This document shows, piece after piece, positions 36,294 through 46,970 of a stretch of DNA of 64,000 bases. The notes below the pieces were generated by a model. That model did not search any database. It was not told where the DNA came from and saw only the letters and a list, made by a program, of their open reading frames with translations. Position 1 is the stretch's first letter; each line of letters opens with the position of its first letter. A program made the position numbers and the translations under genes. The stretch lies in assembly GCF_900696045.1 (NCBI RefSeq), contig NZ_LR216287.1, positions 2,647,854 through 2,711,853 on the forward strand. The letters are read 5' to 3'. This DNA comes from Candidatus Nitrosocosmicus franklandus. GTDB lineage: Archaea > Thermoproteota > Nitrososphaeria > Nitrososphaerales > Nitrososphaeraceae.

Positions 36294-37688
36294 TTGAAAC
36301 TGATGTCACGAGATTTCAGAATCGATAAGGATTCCATAGGTGAAATTCAAGTGCCCATTGATGCTTACTTTGGACCTTTTACAATGAGAGCCAAGGAACA
36401 ATACCAAATCACAAAGTTACCTCCTCATAGAAATTTTGTCAAAGCCTTTGTAATGATTAAAAAAGCCGCAGCTATTGCTAATAAGGAATTAGGTGTTTTA
36501 CCCCATGAAATAGCCGATGCAATTATTCAAAGTTGTGATGAAATTTTAAGTGGCAAGTTATCTAAGGAATTTGTAATCGAGACTCTCAACTCGGGAGCAA
36601 GTACTGCTTTTAATATGAATTGCAATGAGGTGATTGCGAATAGGGCGCTGGAGATAATCGGAAGAAAAAAGGGAGAGTATGATAAAGTTAGCCCTAATGA
36701 TCACGTAAATATGTCTCAGTCTAGTAATGACACTTCGCCAACTGCAATACATTTAGCAATAATGATGAACTGTGAAGAACTTTTGAGATCTTTGGATGTG
36801 TTGATCGAATCACTTGAAAAAAAATCCTTCGAATTTAGAGAAGAGATCAAGATTGGTCGGACACATTTGATGGATGCTATACCTGTTACACTGGGTAATG
36901 AATTTGGTGCCTATACAATTTCAATGAGAAAATGCAAAGACTTGATAAAGAAATCTCTTGAAGAACTTAGTTATATCGCATTAGGGGGTACGGCTGTAGG
37001 GACAGGAGCTAATGCTCCAAAAGGATATCAGGAATTAGTTGTAACCAATCTTGCAAAAATCTCTGGACTCCCTCTTAAACCCTCACAAAACTTGTTCTTT
37101 TCTTTGCAAAGCAAACTCGAGGTAGCTAATTGTTCATCATCCATAAAAAATTTGGCTTTGGAACTCTCTAAAATTTCAAACGACATAAGATTAATGGCCT
37201 CAGGGCCTATGGCGGGATTAGCTGAAATTACGATTCCAGCTGTACACGCAGGTTCATCCATTATGCCAGGAAAGGTAAACCCATCGTTGTCAGAAACTTT
37301 GAACATGATTTGTTTCAATGTCATTGGTAATGATCTATCTGTCAGTCTTGCTGCACAAGCAGGTCAATTTGAGTTAAATGTAATGTTGGGAGGTATGGTG
37401 AAATCAGTTTTGGATTCAACCGAAATGCTGACAAATTTTATACCTATATTTTCGAAGAATATGATCGACGGTATACGTGCTAATAGAGAAAAGCTACAAT
37501 CTTATGTTCAAAAGAGTCCTATACTTGTAACACTTTTGAACCCCGTAATTGGTTATCTGAAGGCTGCTGAAGTATATAAGGAAGCACTTTCTAGTAATCG
37601 GACAATACGAGATATTGTACTCGAGCGAAAGCTGATGACTGCAGAACAATTCGATGAAATAATGTCGAAGGCAAAATTGAATTCTTAA
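36294..37688 (+). CDS. Class II fumarase / aspartase superfamily enzyme, probably fumarate hydratase
   Basis: A 464-residue lyase with the superfamily signature GSSIMPGKVNP (about 323-333), TAFNMNCNEVIANRA and GRTHLMDAIPVTLG. The active-site strand reads NMSQSSNDTSPTAIH: the SSND form is the fumarase pattern (aspartases usually have STND), which favours fumarate hydratase. Fumarase would serve the citric acid cycle; aspartase would release ammonia from aspartate. Start TTG at 36294 or ATG at 36303. The stop shares TTAA with the convergent zinc protein. Confidence 0.85.
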   Translation: MKLMSRDFRIDKDSIGEIQVPIDAYFGPFTMRAKEQYQITKLPPHRNFVKAFVMIKKAAAIANKELGVLPHEIADAIIQSCDEILSGKLSKEFVIETLNSGASTAFNMNCNEVIANRALEIIGRKKGEYDKVSPNDHVNMSQSSNDTSPTAIHLAIMMNCEELLRSLDVLIESLEKKSFEFREEIKIGRTHLMDAIPVTLGNEFGAYTISMRKCKDLIKKSLEELSYIALGGTAVGTGANAPKGYQELVVTNLAKISGLPLKPSQNLFFSLQSKLEVANCSSSIKNLALELSKISNDIRLMASGPMAGLAEITIPAVHAGSSIMPGKVNPSLSETLNMICFNVIGNDLSVSLAAQAGQFELNVMLGGMVKSVLDSTEMLTNFIPIFSKNMIDGIRANREKLQSYVQKSPILVTLLNPVIGYLKAAEVYKEALSSNRTIRDIVLERKLMTAEQFDEIMSKAKLNS

Positions 37689-37891
37689 CTTACTCTGTTC
37701 TTAACAAGATTTTTGTCTTTGTTAAAACCACAAATATTACATTTGTCGAATTGCTCTCCATCCAAATGGTTAAAATGCGTTCCACAGCTTTGGCATGTGT
37801 GATGGGAATCTTCGTATCCATCTTCTGCAATGAAATCATTACTAATTAGGTTCTGACTCTTGCATTTCATGCATCTACAGTTACATTCCAT
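37685..37891 (-). CDS. Small zinc-ribbon-like protein
   Basis: A 68-residue protein with several metal-binding pairs: CNCRCMKCKS at residues 3-12, HHTCQSCGTHFNH around 30-42, and CNICGF near 51. This fits two zinc sites. No further domain is visible. Small zinc proteins of this kind are common and mostly uncharacterised in ammonia-oxidising archaea. Its stop overlaps the fumarase-family stop by 4 bp. Confidence 0.65.
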   Translation of the reverse strand: MECNCRCMKCKSQNLISNDFIAEDGYEDSHHTCQSCGTHFNHLDGEQFDKCNICGFNKDKNLVKNRVS

Positions 37892-37949
37892 TTTTCATAT
37901 ATCTGAATTATATTATAAGATTGTATGTTTAAATTGTGGAGATAACTAA

Positions 37950-38459
37950 TTGAAGATATTGAAGCTGATCTTATTTCTCGCCATGTTTCTTATTTCATAT
38001 TGCATAATAAATTCAGCTACCCTTTCATCTGCTTCTAATCAATTTTCCAATAAAACGGCAGTAAACAACAATGATACATCTGTTGTGGAAATAGGGGATA
38101 GGACCATCAAAGTAATGCTGGCAAAAACACCAAGTGAACAGTCTAAGGGGTTAGCAATAAGGGACTTCATGGATGAGGACGAGGGAATGCTTTTTATTTT
38201 CGATAAACCTCTAAAACACTCCTTCTGGATGAAGGACATGAAATTTCCAATTGATATAATTTGGGCAGATACTGCAGGTAAGATCGTTCATATAGAAAAG
38301 AACCTTGAGCCGTGTATTTTCTTACTGCCATGTCCTTCATATTCACCCGATAGTGACTCTCTGTATGTGCTTGAAGTGGTTTCCAACTTTACCAACAAGT
38401 ATAATATAAGAGTTGGTGACTATATAGAATCTAAACTTATTTCCGTCAACAACAGCTAA
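37950..38459 (+). CDS. Secreted DUF192 family protein
   Basis: A 169-residue protein with an N-terminal signal or anchor helix (about 3-26) and the DUF192 core: VMLAKTPSEQSKGLAIRD, DEGMLFIFDKPLKHSFWMKD, MKFPIDIIWAD, VLEVVSNFTNKYNIRVGD. The biochemical function of DUF192 is not established. TTG start at 37950. Faces away from the zinc-protein gene with about 58 bp between starts. Confidence 0.85.
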   Translation: MKILKLILFLAMFLISYCIINSATLSSASNQFSNKTAVNNNDTSVVEIGDRTIKVMLAKTPSEQSKGLAIRDFMDEDEGMLFIFDKPLKHSFWMKDMKFPIDIIWADTAGKIVHIEKNLEPCIFLLPCPSYSPDSDSLYVLEVVSNFTNKYNIRVGDYIESKLISVNNS

Positions 38460-38767
38460 AAAACCTATGTCTTAAAACTATCAACCAATTTTTTATGATA
38501 GCTGCTCATGCACTGGATATTTTCAGTGTTTTCCATTGATATTTTGATAATCTTTTTCATTTGTTTCTTGTTATATATTGTTTGAAGGAAGTTAAAACAG
38601 GTTTCACAAGCATACAAGCCATCTTTGAATTGATAGAATCTGTTTATTAGACCTATCGTTTTAATTTTTTCATACCCTTGCTAAGTTATGAATGATTCTG
38701 TATAATTTAGAATACAAAATGCTTTGGGTTAACACTTAAAAATAGGTAGTAATTTAGGATAACTATC
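38460..38767. other. Intergenic region upstream of L39e
   Basis: About 300 bp. A minus-strand frame (about 38461-38660) contains a CxxC pair (YACETCFNFL) but has only a TTG or internal ATG as possible start, so it is at best a gene remnant. A TTAAAAATA box at about 38736-38744, roughly 28 bp before the L39e ATG, is a plausible promoter for the ribosomal genes. Confidence 0.4.
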
Positions 38768-38926
38768 ATGGCTGCCCGCAAAACTACAACTAGGAAAATT
38801 AGATTATTGAAGAAGATTAAACAGAATAGACCGGTGCCAGCCTGGATCATTATTCGGACACATAGACATGTTAGGACTAATCCAAAGAGAAGATCTTGGC
38901 GTAGGTCGGATGTGAACATCGGGTAA
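38768..38926 (+). CDS. rpl39e: Large-subunit ribosomal protein L39e
   Basis: A 52-residue basic protein: MAARKTTTRKIRLLKKIKQN at the start, then RPVPAWIIIRT and the typical ending PKRRSWRRSDVNIG. This is the full-length archaeal/eukaryotic L39e, which lines the exit tunnel. It is followed after 20 nt by L31e on the same strand (GGAGG-containing gap), as in many archaea. Confidence 0.95.
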   Translation: MAARKTTTRKIRLLKKIKQNRPVPAWIIIRTHRHVRTNPKRRSWRRSDVNIG

Positions 38927-38946
38927 CGATTAGGAGGTAGAATGAA

Positions 38947-39378
38947 ATGTCAAATATTGAAGATACGTTAGCAAGGATATATACGATAAATTTTAGCAAA
39001 GCTTGGTTAACACCAAAGCATAAGAGAACTGACCGCGTCATAAATATGGTTAAGGAATTTGCAATGAAGCATATGAAAAGTTCTCAAATCAAGATTGATC
39101 AGGAGCTAAATAGGTATATTTGGAAAATGGGGAAAACGAACCCGCCTAGGAAAGTTCGTGTAAGAATTGTAAAAGATGATGATGATCAGGTCATAGTATC
39201 TTTGTATGAGGATATCGTGCTAGATAATGAATCTCGAGATAAAACTGATGTCGACAATACGAGAGAAGATGTGGAGAGCAAAGAAGATACAGGGAGTACT
39301 TTAGAAAAATCTGAATTGGATACAGTTACAAAGAACAAGAATAGTAATAGCGATAGAATGGATGTTTCAAAAAGCTAA
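38947..39378 (+). CDS. rpl31e: Large-subunit ribosomal protein L31e with acidic C-terminal extension
   Basis: Residues 1 to about 92 match L31e (TLARIYTINFSKAWLTPKHK, RYIWKMGKTNPPRKVRVRIV, VSLYEDIV). The following 50 residues (about 93-143) are rich in Asp, Glu, Ser and Lys and have no homologous part in the usual 85-100-residue protein. The preceding GATTAGGAGGTAGAATGA provides a strong ribosome binding site 7 nt from the ATG. Confidence 0.93.
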   Translation: MSNIEDTLARIYTINFSKAWLTPKHKRTDRVINMVKEFAMKHMKSSQIKIDQELNRYIWKMGKTNPPRKVRVRIVKDDDDQVIVSLYEDIVLDNESRDKTDVDNTREDVESKEDTGSTLEKSELDTVTKNKNSNSDRMDVSKS

Positions 39379-39496
39379 AATTTATTATTATTTCGGACAT
39401 TGTGTTATAAGAATTCTATTAAGGATTCTAATGAAAATTATATTTTAATTAATTTTAATTAAAACCAGATTTATTGTTAAATTAAAAGATTCATAG

Positions 39497-40471
39497 TTAA
39501 ATTAAGAGACTCGACTCCAAGTCTCTAATGTTGTTCAATTTAACTTCATCCATCGCTATTTCAGGTTCAAAATCTAAAATATTATTTTTTGGTATGAAAA
39601 GATTTAGTGGGTCATAAAGAGAAATAATACTATGATCTGTTTTTACCATTATGTGACACCTGGTCTGACCATTCTTCTCTGACATTAAATTTAGTTCCTG
39701 TTGGGCGGATGGAAGTAAGTTATTTGAGGATTCGACCATATTCTTGATAGCTGATATGCTAGCATTTGGCTGATAAAGATAGAGAGAGTATTTTTGTATA
39801 TCTGATAGGTTGATTTTCTCCGTTAAAGAAGAAAAGGTTTCTAAAAAAGCATCCTTTAAGCTGGGACTTCTAATGCCACTTGTACTGATCAAATTAAACT
39901 TTATTGGAAAGGTCTTGTTTATGGATTCTATTATAATATCAGAAATTGCTTGGTTTGTGGTCTTCAAATGTTCATCCAGAGGTATATCATGGTTTTTTCT
40001 TAGCACTGCATCATTATCGATAACTATGATATTTTCTATATACCTGCTCAAGAGTGACAACGATACGCCACAACGAAACAATTTTTCTTTTTCAAAGCTA
40101 AATGGTAAAATTGCCACACAAACAATTTCTATATTTGTTTTTGTTCTGAGCATTTGTGCTAACATTGGTAAAATCGCTGCACCAAACCTAGAAGCTAGGT
40201 TACCTATTAAAATAACGGATTGATATTCGTAAATTTTCCGAATAATATTATCGGCCGAATCCAAAAATGCCTTTCGCATAAGATCATGTGAAGGATTAAT
40301 TATATTACGGAAATCTATTTTAACTGTTCTATCCGAATTCCATGTCTTGTATGAATTGTTTGTGATTAGTAAATAGTCAGAATTTATTTGACCTATCACG
40401 TCAATTGTTATCCTGCTCCCCGCATCTCCAACTCCGACTATACATCTAGTAGACTTCTTTACAAAACTCAA
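39497..40471 (-). CDS. Divergent FtsZ/tubulin-like protein
   Basis: A 324-residue protein whose layout follows FtsZ: IVGVGDAGSRI (11-21, T1 loop-like), a strand then GNLASRFGAAILP at 90-102 where FtsZ has its GGGTGTGAAP loop, then VAILPFSFEKEK (119-130) matching the FtsZ VxxPFxFE strand, and IVIDNDAVL (149-157) matching IVIPNDxLL. The glycine-rich GTP signature itself is lost, as reported for thaumarchaeal FtsZ, which divide with the Cdv/ESCRT system. Role and nucleotide binding are therefore uncertain. Next upstream gene on the same strand is a methylthiotransferase. Confidence 0.7.
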   Translation of the reverse strand: MSFVKKSTRCIVGVGDAGSRITIDVIGQINSDYLLITNNSYKTWNSDRTVKIDFRNIINPSHDLMRKAFLDSADNIIRKIYEYQSVILIGNLASRFGAAILPMLAQMLRTKTNIEIVCVAILPFSFEKEKLFRCGVSLSLLSRYIENIIVIDNDAVLRKNHDIPLDEHLKTTNQAISDIIIESINKTFPIKFNLISTSGIRSPSLKDAFLETFSSLTEKINLSDIQKYSLYLYQPNASISAIKNMVESSNNLLPSAQQELNLMSEKNGQTRCHIMVKTDHSIISLYDPLNLFIPKNNILDFEPEIAMDEVKLNNIRDLESSLLI

Positions 40472-40523
40472 TGGTCAATATCAAACCTCAGTCGATAGAT
40501 AAAAGTGTTGTCTTATAATAAAC

Positions 40524-42071
40524 TCAATTCACTAATTCTAACGGAATCGCATTTAGAGTGTGATTGGAATGTGAGACTACCTTGACGATCATTCTTTGAC
40601 CCATATGCGCACTGTTAAACAAACAACTATTTTCTAATTGTGTGTGACGAATATCAATGTTTTTCTTCCTAACTTTGCCTACTTTACGAATTAGATTATC
40701 TTCTTGCTCCAATATGTTGTTAGGGTCTTCCCTCAGAGCTATTGATTTATAATAGTCGTTTCTTCCCTTTAGAATTCCATTCTCAATATCATCGATTAGA
40801 ATTTCCCCTTTCCAGCCCTTCCATTTGGAATTCTTTCTGAGTGCAATGCTCTTTATTAATTTGTGAAGTAGCTTTGACCTATAAGAAATGATCTTGTCAT
40901 TAACTCTCTCCATTTTTGATGCTGCGGTTCCTGGCCTCGAGCTAAATTTTGAGGAGTTTACAATATCGGGCTCAATATGTTTAATTACTTTCAGCGTTTC
41001 TTCAAAATCTTTGTCTGTCTCTGTTGGGAAACCAGTTATAACATCTGTCGCTATCGTTATTTCAGGAATGTTATTTTTTAACCTATCGGTAAGATCTAGT
41101 ACGGAGTTAAGGGTATGACCTCTTTTCATCTTCTTTAGGATCGATACACTTCCACTCTGAATTGGAATATGAATAAATTTAAAAAGCTTGTTACTACTCA
41201 TATAAATATTTGTGATTTCTTTGTCTAGATTTTTTAAATACATGGGATTTAGCATGCCCAATCGGATTCTAAAATACATATCTATTTGTTCGCAGCTTCT
41301 GAGTAAGTTTCCTATATTTGTACCAATGTCTAATCCATAGCATCCGTTGTCAGTTGAAGTCAGCCAAATTTCCTTAGCACCTGCTTCCACGTCAGTTTTA
41401 ATTTGATTAATAATGTTTCCTGTCCTAAAACTTCTTAAATTTCCTTTTGCCAATTTTGTCTGACAGAATGTACATTCGCTTAGACAACCCGTAGATATCT
41501 GTATGATACTAATTACAGGGTTTATTCTTACTTTGGGTAAATTGATCTTTTCTTCGTTGGTCTTGTTTAACTCTGTCACTGATCTTTGTTGTAGTGTAGC
41601 TAGTGTCACCTCGGCTATCGATGGGATTGAATCTGGTCCTAACAAACTGGCACTTGGACTAAGGGATCTTACCATTCGTTCATTTGCTGCAGGTAAACAT
41701 CCCGCAATTATTAGTGGTTTATTGGTCTTGGTTAAGCTCTTTATCCGGTTTATCATTTTATGCTCGGTAGAATTTTTGACTGAACAAGTCACAATCAAAG
41801 TAACGTCGGCATTTTCTGGGCCATCTGCTTGATTAAAACCATTTTGTTTCAAGATTCCTGACATTATTTCCATATCCGAATAGTTGGCAGAACAACCATA
41901 CCCTTCTATCCAAAAATTAAATGCTTTGTCATGTTTATCTCTGACATTTTTGGAAACGGAGCCAATGATATATTTTGCTTTCGCCTTAGGAGATAATTCG
42001 TGGCTATTCATAAAGGATATTTTTTCAATTAGCGAGGGTTTCAAGGAATACAATTCGTCGTCTTTTTCCAT
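40524..42071 (-). CDS. tRNA (t6A37) methylthiotransferase, MiaB/CDKAL1 family
   Basis: A 515-residue radical-SAM enzyme. N-terminal MTTase domain cysteines occur in EGYGCSANYSDME, VTCSVKN and AGCLP; the radical-SAM cluster is STGCLSECTFCQ. A C-terminal TRAM domain follows (about 435-510). Archaeal members add a methylthio group to N6-threonylcarbamoyladenosine 37 of tRNA. About 80 residues longer than average, mainly in the N terminus. It precedes the FtsZ-like gene with a 52-nt gap and may be co-transcribed. Confidence 0.9.
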   Translation of the reverse strand: MEKDDELYSLKPSLIEKISFMNSHELSPKAKAKYIIGSVSKNVRDKHDKAFNFWIEGYGCSANYSDMEIMSGILKQNGFNQADGPENADVTLIVTCSVKNSTEHKMINRIKSLTKTNKPLIIAGCLPAANERMVRSLSPSASLLGPDSIPSIAEVTLATLQQRSVTELNKTNEEKINLPKVRINPVISIIQISTGCLSECTFCQTKLAKGNLRSFRTGNIINQIKTDVEAGAKEIWLTSTDNGCYGLDIGTNIGNLLRSCEQIDMYFRIRLGMLNPMYLKNLDKEITNIYMSSNKLFKFIHIPIQSGSVSILKKMKRGHTLNSVLDLTDRLKNNIPEITIATDVITGFPTETDKDFEETLKVIKHIEPDIVNSSKFSSRPGTAASKMERVNDKIISYRSKLLHKLIKSIALRKNSKWKGWKGEILIDDIENGILKGRNDYYKSIALREDPNNILEQEDNLIRKVGKVRKKNIDIRHTQLENSCLFNSAHMGQRMIVKVVSHSNHTLNAIPLELVN

Positions 42072-42194
42072 GGATAATTACACCTCATTTCGATAAACCA
42101 TTATATATAGCGTTAATTTGTATACTCATTTGCAACTATTAGATATTAATATCAATATCTATCTAACATATAAAAATGATTGTACTTTTAATAA

Positions 42195-42956
42195 TTGTTA
42201 TTGAGATTCAGCAATGAAATCCTTAAAATGGTAAATCAAGTTTTCTTGATCGCTTACGTAACTGGATTTCTATGGCTCAGGAGGAATCCATTATCCTTAA
42301 TTTTTACTGCCATATCTCCATTTTCTTTACTATTCATATTATTTGTAGTTAGCAATGGTCAATATGTTCAATTTGCTGTTGCTGGGAGTTTAGTTATGGC
42401 TTTGGTAGGGTATGGTTTAGCGTTAGGTCAAGATATTTCCCTTTACAAAATAGAGTACAAAATGCAAGATGTTTTTGTGGCCTCGCCTATTTCCCCAATA
42501 GTATATATGTTAGGATTGGCGTTGTCAGAACTTTTGTATGGATTACCTGCATTAATTATCTTAATTTCGTTGGCGGTATTCTTTTCGACATCAATCGCCT
42601 TTCTGCCGTTACTTCTTTTGAATGTTTTTCTTATTTGGGGAACCATGTCTTCAATTGGTTTTTTTCTTTCATCGCATATGCTCCATATGCGGAATGCAAC
42701 ACAATTGATTTCCTTTGTCAATGTCATTATTGCAGTAGTTCCTCCAGTATTTTATCCAATAAGCACCCTGCCAGAAGCTTTACAAATGGTTTCATATCTT
42801 GTACCTACAACTCACGCATCTCTCATGATACAATATTCAATGGGTTTCCCTATTCCAGAAGGGTGGTCCATTTATTTGGGCTTACTAGTTCAAGGAATTT
42901 ATTTTGGATTTTTTATGTTAATTGCTAAAAAGAGGGCTCTTTGGAGGGAAAACTAG
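42195..42956 (+). CDS. ABC-2 type transporter permease
   Basis: A 253-residue membrane protein with six predicted helices, arranged as in ABC-2 export permeases: two helices, a loop VASPISPIVYMLGLALSELLYG, then four helices with PPVFYPISTLPEALQMVSYLVPTTHASLMIQY before the last. No ATPase gene is adjacent in the window. TTG start at 42195; an ATG at 42228 is alternative. Its TAG stop shares CTAG with the convergent aminotransferase. Confidence 0.82.
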   Translation: MLLRFSNEILKMVNQVFLIAYVTGFLWLRRNPLSLIFTAISPFSLLFILFVVSNGQYVQFAVAGSLVMALVGYGLALGQDISLYKIEYKMQDVFVASPISPIVYMLGLALSELLYGLPALIILISLAVFFSTSIAFLPLLLLNVFLIWGTMSSIGFFLSSHMLHMRNATQLISFVNVIIAVVPPVFYPISTLPEALQMVSYLVPTTHASLMIQYSMGFPIPEGWSIYLGLLVQGIYFGFFMLIAKKRALWREN

Positions 42957-44326
42957 AATACCAGGTTCTTGTCATTTTTCTCTAAAAAGTTAATATATTT
43001 GGAATTTTCAAAGATATCTCTAGTTGCATTTAATAATTTAATAGAATCTTTCTTCTCATGTGCATTCGAAAACGCTCCCATTTTGCCAGGCAAAAAGAAA
43101 ATACCATGATATGCCATCAGTGCTAAATTATAATTATTTAACATTTCCTTATCTGATAGGGCGGCATCCAAAGCATTGTTTATGGCTTTAACATTATCAT
43201 TTAAGAAATGGATCATAAATATTGATCCTATTCCCGTTACTTCTGCTCTTATCTTCAACTCGTCAAATAATTTAGATAATTCTATCCTAGTGAATTCTCC
43301 CAAATTATTTATTTTGTCATAAATAGATCTGTCATTCCTCAAAGTTCTGAGAGTATGGAAACCCGCCTTCATAGTCATAGGATTAGCTGAAAATGTTCCG
43401 CCTCCTATTGAACAGTAGGTTGACTTGTCCCCTTCAATAGTGGCATCAGCTAATTTCATGATCTCTTTTTTACCGCATACTGCACCTATTGGTAGACCTC
43501 CTCCAATTATCTTACCCAAAGTAAACAAATCTGGTTCCAGATTAAAATTATTCATGGCGGCCCCGTATGAAAATCTGAAACCTGTTACTATTTCATCCAA
43601 AATAAAAAGGCTACCGTTATTCTTGGCAAACTCTTGTAACCCCTGCAAATATCCATTCTTAGGTAAAATACAACCTGCTCCACCAAGAACAGGTTCAACT
43701 ATAATAGCTGCTAGATCATCTTTTATTGATTCAAGAACCTTAAGTGATCTCTCTATGTCATTAAATTGAAGAGATTCTACAAAGTGTCCCTCGTCTTCAA
43801 TTAGACCCAAGCCTTCGTCGACTTCGTACGGGTAGTTTACTGATTGCAAGAGATTTGTATTAAAACCATGCCATCCGCCTTCCACCTTTGCAATAACTCT
43901 TTTACCTGTGGCTGATCTAGCAAGCCTTGTAGCATACATTGTGGCTTCAGAACCTGTACTACAAAATCTTATGTTTTCAGCTAATGGTATTGCTTTTTTG
44001 ATTTCCCAGCCCAGCTTCAAGCTATCTTTATTTACAGTACCGTATAGAGTTCCATTCTTTAGTTGCTTAACTAATTTTTGTGTAACCCTTGGTGGGGAAT
44101 GCCCCAGTATTAGGGCCCAGTGACCGTTCCAAAAGTCTAAGTATTTATTCCCATCTACATCATACAAATATTTTCCTCTTGCTTTTCGAGTAAAGAATGG
44201 ATAAGGTCTAAAATATCGTATATTGTGACTAACTCCACCAGGAAATATCTCTCTTGATTTAAAATATAAATTCATAGATTCAAATGTTTTAGTCTTGTAT
44301 AATTCTAGATAACTGTCATACTTCAT
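42953..44326 (-). CDS. Class III aminotransferase (glutamate-1-semialdehyde aminomutase-like)
   Basis: A 457-residue PLP enzyme. Landmarks: YLYDVDGNKYLDFWNGHWAL, CSTGSEATMYATRLARSATG, FILDEIVTGFRFSYG (Asp for the PLP ring) and TLGKIIGGGLPIGAVCG (PLP Lys). These are close to glutamate-1-semialdehyde 2,1-aminomutase (HemL) but several related 4-aminobutyrate- or omega-type transaminases share them. A role in haem synthesis is possible but not proven. Convergent with the ABC-2 permease (4-bp stop overlap). Confidence 0.85.
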   Translation of the reverse strand: MKYDSYLELYKTKTFESMNLYFKSREIFPGGVSHNIRYFRPYPFFTRKARGKYLYDVDGNKYLDFWNGHWALILGHSPPRVTQKLVKQLKNGTLYGTVNKDSLKLGWEIKKAIPLAENIRFCSTGSEATMYATRLARSATGKRVIAKVEGGWHGFNTNLLQSVNYPYEVDEGLGLIEDEGHFVESLQFNDIERSLKVLESIKDDLAAIIVEPVLGGAGCILPKNGYLQGLQEFAKNNGSLFILDEIVTGFRFSYGAAMNNFNLEPDLFTLGKIIGGGLPIGAVCGKKEIMKLADATIEGDKSTYCSIGGGTFSANPMTMKAGFHTLRTLRNDRSIYDKINNLGEFTRIELSKLFDELKIRAEVTGIGSIFMIHFLNDNVKAINNALDAALSDKEMLNNYNLALMAYHGIFFLPGKMGAFSNAHEKKDSIKLLNATRDIFENSKYINFLEKNDKNLVF

Positions 44327-44895
44327 ACCAATTTACTGTCAATTTAGAGAATCTTTTATTTGTTTATCCAGGTTTTGGAAAAAACTCCAATAAGTAGCTT
44401 ATGTTCTATTTTCGATTAATAATAATGATCTGATTCATCCTTTAGTGAAAATGCATGGTAAATTGATGCACATAAGAATATACAAGTAGCCTCTATCTGC
44501 GAAAAGATGTCACAATGTATTCATGGAATAAATTCTATCGAGAACCTGGACCTAGATAACAAATGAATTGAATACATTATCTATCAAACTGACAATAGCA
44601 TTAATGATAATTCTTGCCATAAATTAAGAAAATCTATCCTCTTTGCAATACCTTAATGCTAAAGTTAATATTATCAATTATCTAAATGGTAATGAACGCA
44701 TCCAAGACAAAAGGCGGCGTCGGTAATGAAAAAAAATTGGCTAATGCCATAATATGATTTACAGACCTCCAGGTGCGCTCTTGACAATAAAAACGATTTA
44801 GATACACAACAGTAGAAAAACAACCCCAATGTGGTTGTTGAATATATGGATGATGAATCTAATAGTAAATAGTAATAATAACAAAATCATAATGG

Positions 44896-44938
44896 AGGTT
44901 CAATCAGCATATCAGTGCTGACCTGATAGATTGAATCT
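44896..44938 (+). repeat. 16-bp hairpin in the rRNA upstream region
   Basis: AGGTTCAATC (44896-44905) and TATCAG (44910-44915) pair with CTGATA (44923-44928) and GATTGAATCT (44929-44938), with a 4-nt bulge on the left arm, one G-T wobble and a 7-nt loop. Confidence 0.7.
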
Positions 44939-45299
44939 GACATGGGAATGATCAGGTAGATGCATGTATGCGAAGATATAAAGACACGTAAATAACAATG
45001 ATACTGTACTAACTAAAATAAAGGATGAACAAATACTAGTATTATCAGTTACTTTTTTTTGATTGCATTAAAGATGATCCAATAAGAATGAATCTGAATG
45101 TCTATGTCTATACACTATACGGAATAGTACAGTTAGTTAGTTTTTTTCAATCGATCGTACTCTTTCTCTTTCTTGGTTGATTAGTGGTTGTAACTTTTTC
45201 TCTCTTATACAAAGAAAAAGAATACTAACAACAAGAAAGAAATAAACTCAATAAATGTCCTGACTGGATACTAAATAAATTATTAGTTTCCATCAGGGA

Positions 45300-45438
45300 C
45301 GTACGTTCTCTTCTTTCTCTTCTTTCTTCCTGTTCCTTCTTTGACTACTACTTGATGATTGATTATTATCATCAACAAGAAAGCAGTCGGTCAATCGGAA
45401 TAAAAAGGAAGGAAAAGAAAGGAAAAAAGAACGTATGT
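45300..45438 (+). repeat. Long imperfect pyrimidine/purine hairpin in the 16S leader
   Basis: The left arm (about 45299-45345, CGTACGTTCTCTTCTTTCTC onward) is nearly all pyrimidine. The right arm (about 45403-45438, GGAAGGAAAAGAAAGGAAAA onward, ending GAACGTATGT) is nearly all purine. They pair over about 30 positions with small bulges. Confidence 0.6.
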
Positions 45439-45489
45439 ATAAACGAGAAAGTGATTCAACGGATAAAAGGCAAAAGAGATTTTGCCATT

Positions 45490-46962
<1,473 letters not shown>

Positions 46963-46970
46963 ATAAAAAA

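Larger units (their letters stand above)
44327..45489 (+). other. Long rRNA upstream/leader region with hairpins
   Basis: About 1.16 kb without a supported gene. Strong secondary structures: 44896-44938 (16 bp in two blocks, AGGTTCAATC/GATTGAATCT and TATCAG/CTGATA), 45257-45300 (GTCCTGACTGGATACTAA versus TTAGTTTCCATCAGGGAC), a pyrimidine/purine hairpin 45300-45438, and GGCAAAA-GAGA-TTTTGCC at 45469-45486 just before 16S. The second half is therefore probably transcribed as the 16S leader; the promoter position is not clear. Confidence 0.5.

Noticed and set aside
38461-38660. Minus-strand frame with a CxxC motif
   Set aside because: No acceptable start codon upstream of the CxxC part; only internal ATG or TTG. 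It could be a remnant but I cannot support a gene.
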